From the NCBI RefSeq assembly GCF_013694245.2, contig NZ_CP059322.2, positions 6,579,001 to 6,643,000 of the forward strand: DNA of 64,000 nucleotides, in the 5' to 3' direction. The DNA comes from Micromonospora ferruginea. Lineage in GTDB: Bacteria > Actinomycetota > Actinomycetes > Mycobacteriales > Micromonosporaceae. A program made the translations under genes and the position numbers. Below, in pieces: positions 62,757 through 64,000 of this stretch (position 1 is the first letter of the stretch; every line of letters begins with the position of its first letter). Below the pieces are notes generated by a model. That model was not told the origin of the DNA and made no database searches. It was given only the letters and a program-made list of their open reading frames with translations.

Positions 62757-64000
62757 GTGGCGCGCGAGTTCACCAGGGTTGGTGTGGTGGGTCTGGGCAC
62801 CATGGGTGCCGGCATCGTCGAGGTGTTCGCCCGCAACGGCGTCGACGTGACCGCGGTGGAGATCTCCGACGCCGCGCTGGAGCGCGGCCGGGTCACGCTG
62901 ACCGGCTCGACCGACCGCGCGGTGGCCAAGGGCAAGCTCGCCGAGGCCGACCGGGACGCCCTGATGTCACGGGTCGACTTCCGGGTCGGGCTGGACGCCC
63001 TGCACGACGTGGACCTGGTGATCGAGGCGGTCCCCGAGCACCTGGACCTCAAGCAGCGGATCTTCGCCGAGCTGGACCGGGTCTGCAAGCCCGAGGCCAT
63101 CCTGGCCACCAACACCTCGTCGCTGAGCGTCACCGAGATCTCCGTCGCCACCACCCGGCCCAACCAGGTCATCGGCATCCACTTCTTCAACCCCGCCCCG
63201 GTGATGAAGCTCGTCGAGGTGGTCCGCACGGTGGTCACCTCGGCCGAGGTGGTGGCCGACGTGGAGGCGCTCTGCGAGCGGCTCGGCAAGGTCGACGTGA
63301 CCATCAGCGACCGGGCCGGCTTCATCGCCAACGCGCTGCTCTTCGGCTACCTGAACCACGCGGTCGGCATGTTCGAGGCCCGCTACGCCACCCGCGAGGA
63401 CATCGACGCCGCCATGAAGCTCGGCTGCGGCCTGCCGATGGGCCCGCTGGCGCTGATGGACCTGATCGGCCTGGACACCGCGTACGAGATCCTCGACACG
63501 ATGTACCGGCGCGGCGGCCGGGACCGCCGGCACGCCCCGGCCCCGCTGCTCAAGCAGATGGTCACCGCCGGGCTACTCGGCCGGAAGTCCGGGCGCGGCT
63601 TCTACACCTACGAGCGGCCGGGCTCGCCGAAGGTCGTACCCGACGCGCAGACGCCGGTGAACGCGGACGCCGCGCTCGCCGACGGCGCCCGGGTGGTCGC
63701 CAAGGTGGGCGTGGTCGGCTCCGGGACCATGGCCACCGGCATCATCGAGGTCTTCGCCAAGGCCGGCTACGAGGTCATCTCGGTGACGCGGGGCGCGGAG
63801 AAGTCCGCCAAGGTCTGCGAGGCGGTCAAGACCTCGCTCAACAAGGGCGTGGTCCGGGGCAAGCTCGCCGAGGCCGACCGGGACGCCGCGATGGGGCGGA
63901 TCACCTGGTCCGCCACGCTGGAGCACCTCGCCGACGTCGACCTGGTGGTCGAGGCCGTGGTCGAGGAGCTGAGCGTCAAGAAGGCGCTGTTCGCCAGCCT
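62757..64000 (+). CDS. Tandem 3-hydroxyacyl-CoA dehydrogenase, partial
   Basis: The frame is open from GTG 62757 to the window end (414 codons). It encodes two consecutive 3-hydroxyacyl-CoA dehydrogenase modules. Module 1 (about 1-285) has VVGLGTMGAGI, NTSSLSVTEIS, GIHFFNPAPVMKLVEVV and ends GRKSGRGFYTYE. Module 2 starts near residue 320 with VGVVGSGTMATGI and repeats KGKLAEADRDA almost exactly as RGKLAEADRDA. The rest lies outside. GGGAGG precedes the start. It probably acts in beta-oxidation or butyryl-CoA metabolism. Confidence 0.88.
   Translation, partial: MAREFTRVGVVGLGTMGAGIVEVFARNGVDVTAVEISDAALERGRVTLTGSTDRAVAKGKLAEADRDALMSRVDFRVGLDALHDVDLVIEAVPEHLDLKQRIFAELDRVCKPEAILATNTSSLSVTEISVATTRPNQVIGIHFFNPAPVMKLVEVVRTVVTSAEVVADVEALCERLGKVDVTISDRAGFIANALLFGYLNHAVGMFEARYATREDIDAAMKLGCGLPMGPLALMDLIGLDTAYEILDTMYRRGGRDRRHAPAPLLKQMVTAGLLGRKSGRGFYTYERPGSPKVVPDAQTPVNADAALADGARVVAKVGVVGSGTMATGIIEVFAKAGYEVISVTRGAEKSAKVCEAVKTSLNKGVVRGKLAEADRDAAMGRITWSATLEHLADVDLVVEAVVEELSVKKALFAS

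Overview
The window is a GC-rich (about 70% or more) chromosomal segment from an actinomycete, most likely a Micromonospora-like member of the Micromonosporaceae. The evidence is strong GC bias at third codon positions, frequent GTG starts, the mismatch endonuclease NucS, a MurA with Asp in place of the catalytic Cys, and a housekeeping backbone in the order familiar from Mycobacterium and Streptomyces: argS-lysA-hom-thrC-thrB-rho-rpmE-prfA-prmC-sua5-glyA-atp operon-DUF2550-pduO-murA-nucS. No phage, plasmid, CRISPR array or intact insertion sequence is visible.

Layout. Positions 1-8400 hold accessory genes: DUF2795, an erythromycin-esterase-like protein, an MmpL exporter with TetR and HxlR regulators, a stand-alone LigD-type polymerase, tRNA-Arg(CCG), a degenerate IS630-like transposase and a DUF305/DUF3105 pair. 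Positions 8469-20491 hold argS and the aspartate-family genes lysA, hom, thrC and thrB. An RND exporter, a polysaccharide deacetylase and an MFS carrier separate thrC from thrB. Positions 20492-32130 cover rho with a long leader, a secreted phosphodiester glycosidase/metallophosphoesterase, rpmE, prfA, an inverted GGDEF gene, prmC, sua5 and a low-molecular-weight phosphatase. Positions 32243-37199 hold a class A PBP, an SDR/DUF2867 protein and glyA.

Positions 37192-46870 are the ATP synthase region (AtpI-like, AtpZ, atpBEFHAGD, atpC, DUF2550). A terminator and an LCP-family gene separate atpD from atpC, and the epsilon subunit is short. Positions 46871-47720 are 850 bp without a gene. They hold a palindromic repeat, a tandem array of about 74-bp palindromes, a GGAAT-N18-GTT promoter-like sequence and a leader that can fold, just ahead of a secreted lysozyme-like protein. 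From 48311 to the end come a LuxR remnant, a DedA protein, VOC, pduO, murA, hbd, an esterase, an ABC exporter, ethylmalonyl-CoA mutase (meaA), DUF1540, DUF4126, nucS, an aldehyde dehydrogenase, an FHA protein, a hydrolase and a tandem 3-hydroxyacyl-CoA dehydrogenase cut by the window edge.

How the genes work together. One set makes lysine and threonine precursors. A second serves translation and transcription termination. A third is oxidative phosphorylation. A fourth is envelope synthesis and remodelling (PBP, LCP, MurA, deacetylase, lysozyme-like protein). A fifth is C4 acyl-CoA and cobalamin metabolism (pduO, hbd, meaA, 3-hydroxyacyl-CoA dehydrogenase).

Two regulatory patterns recur. Many genes have a TANNNT or CANNNT hexamer 6-8 nt before the start codon, which suggests leaderless mRNAs. 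Six transcription units end in members of one repeat family built on GTTAAGCGGGGGCCCC, which look like a shared terminator cassette.
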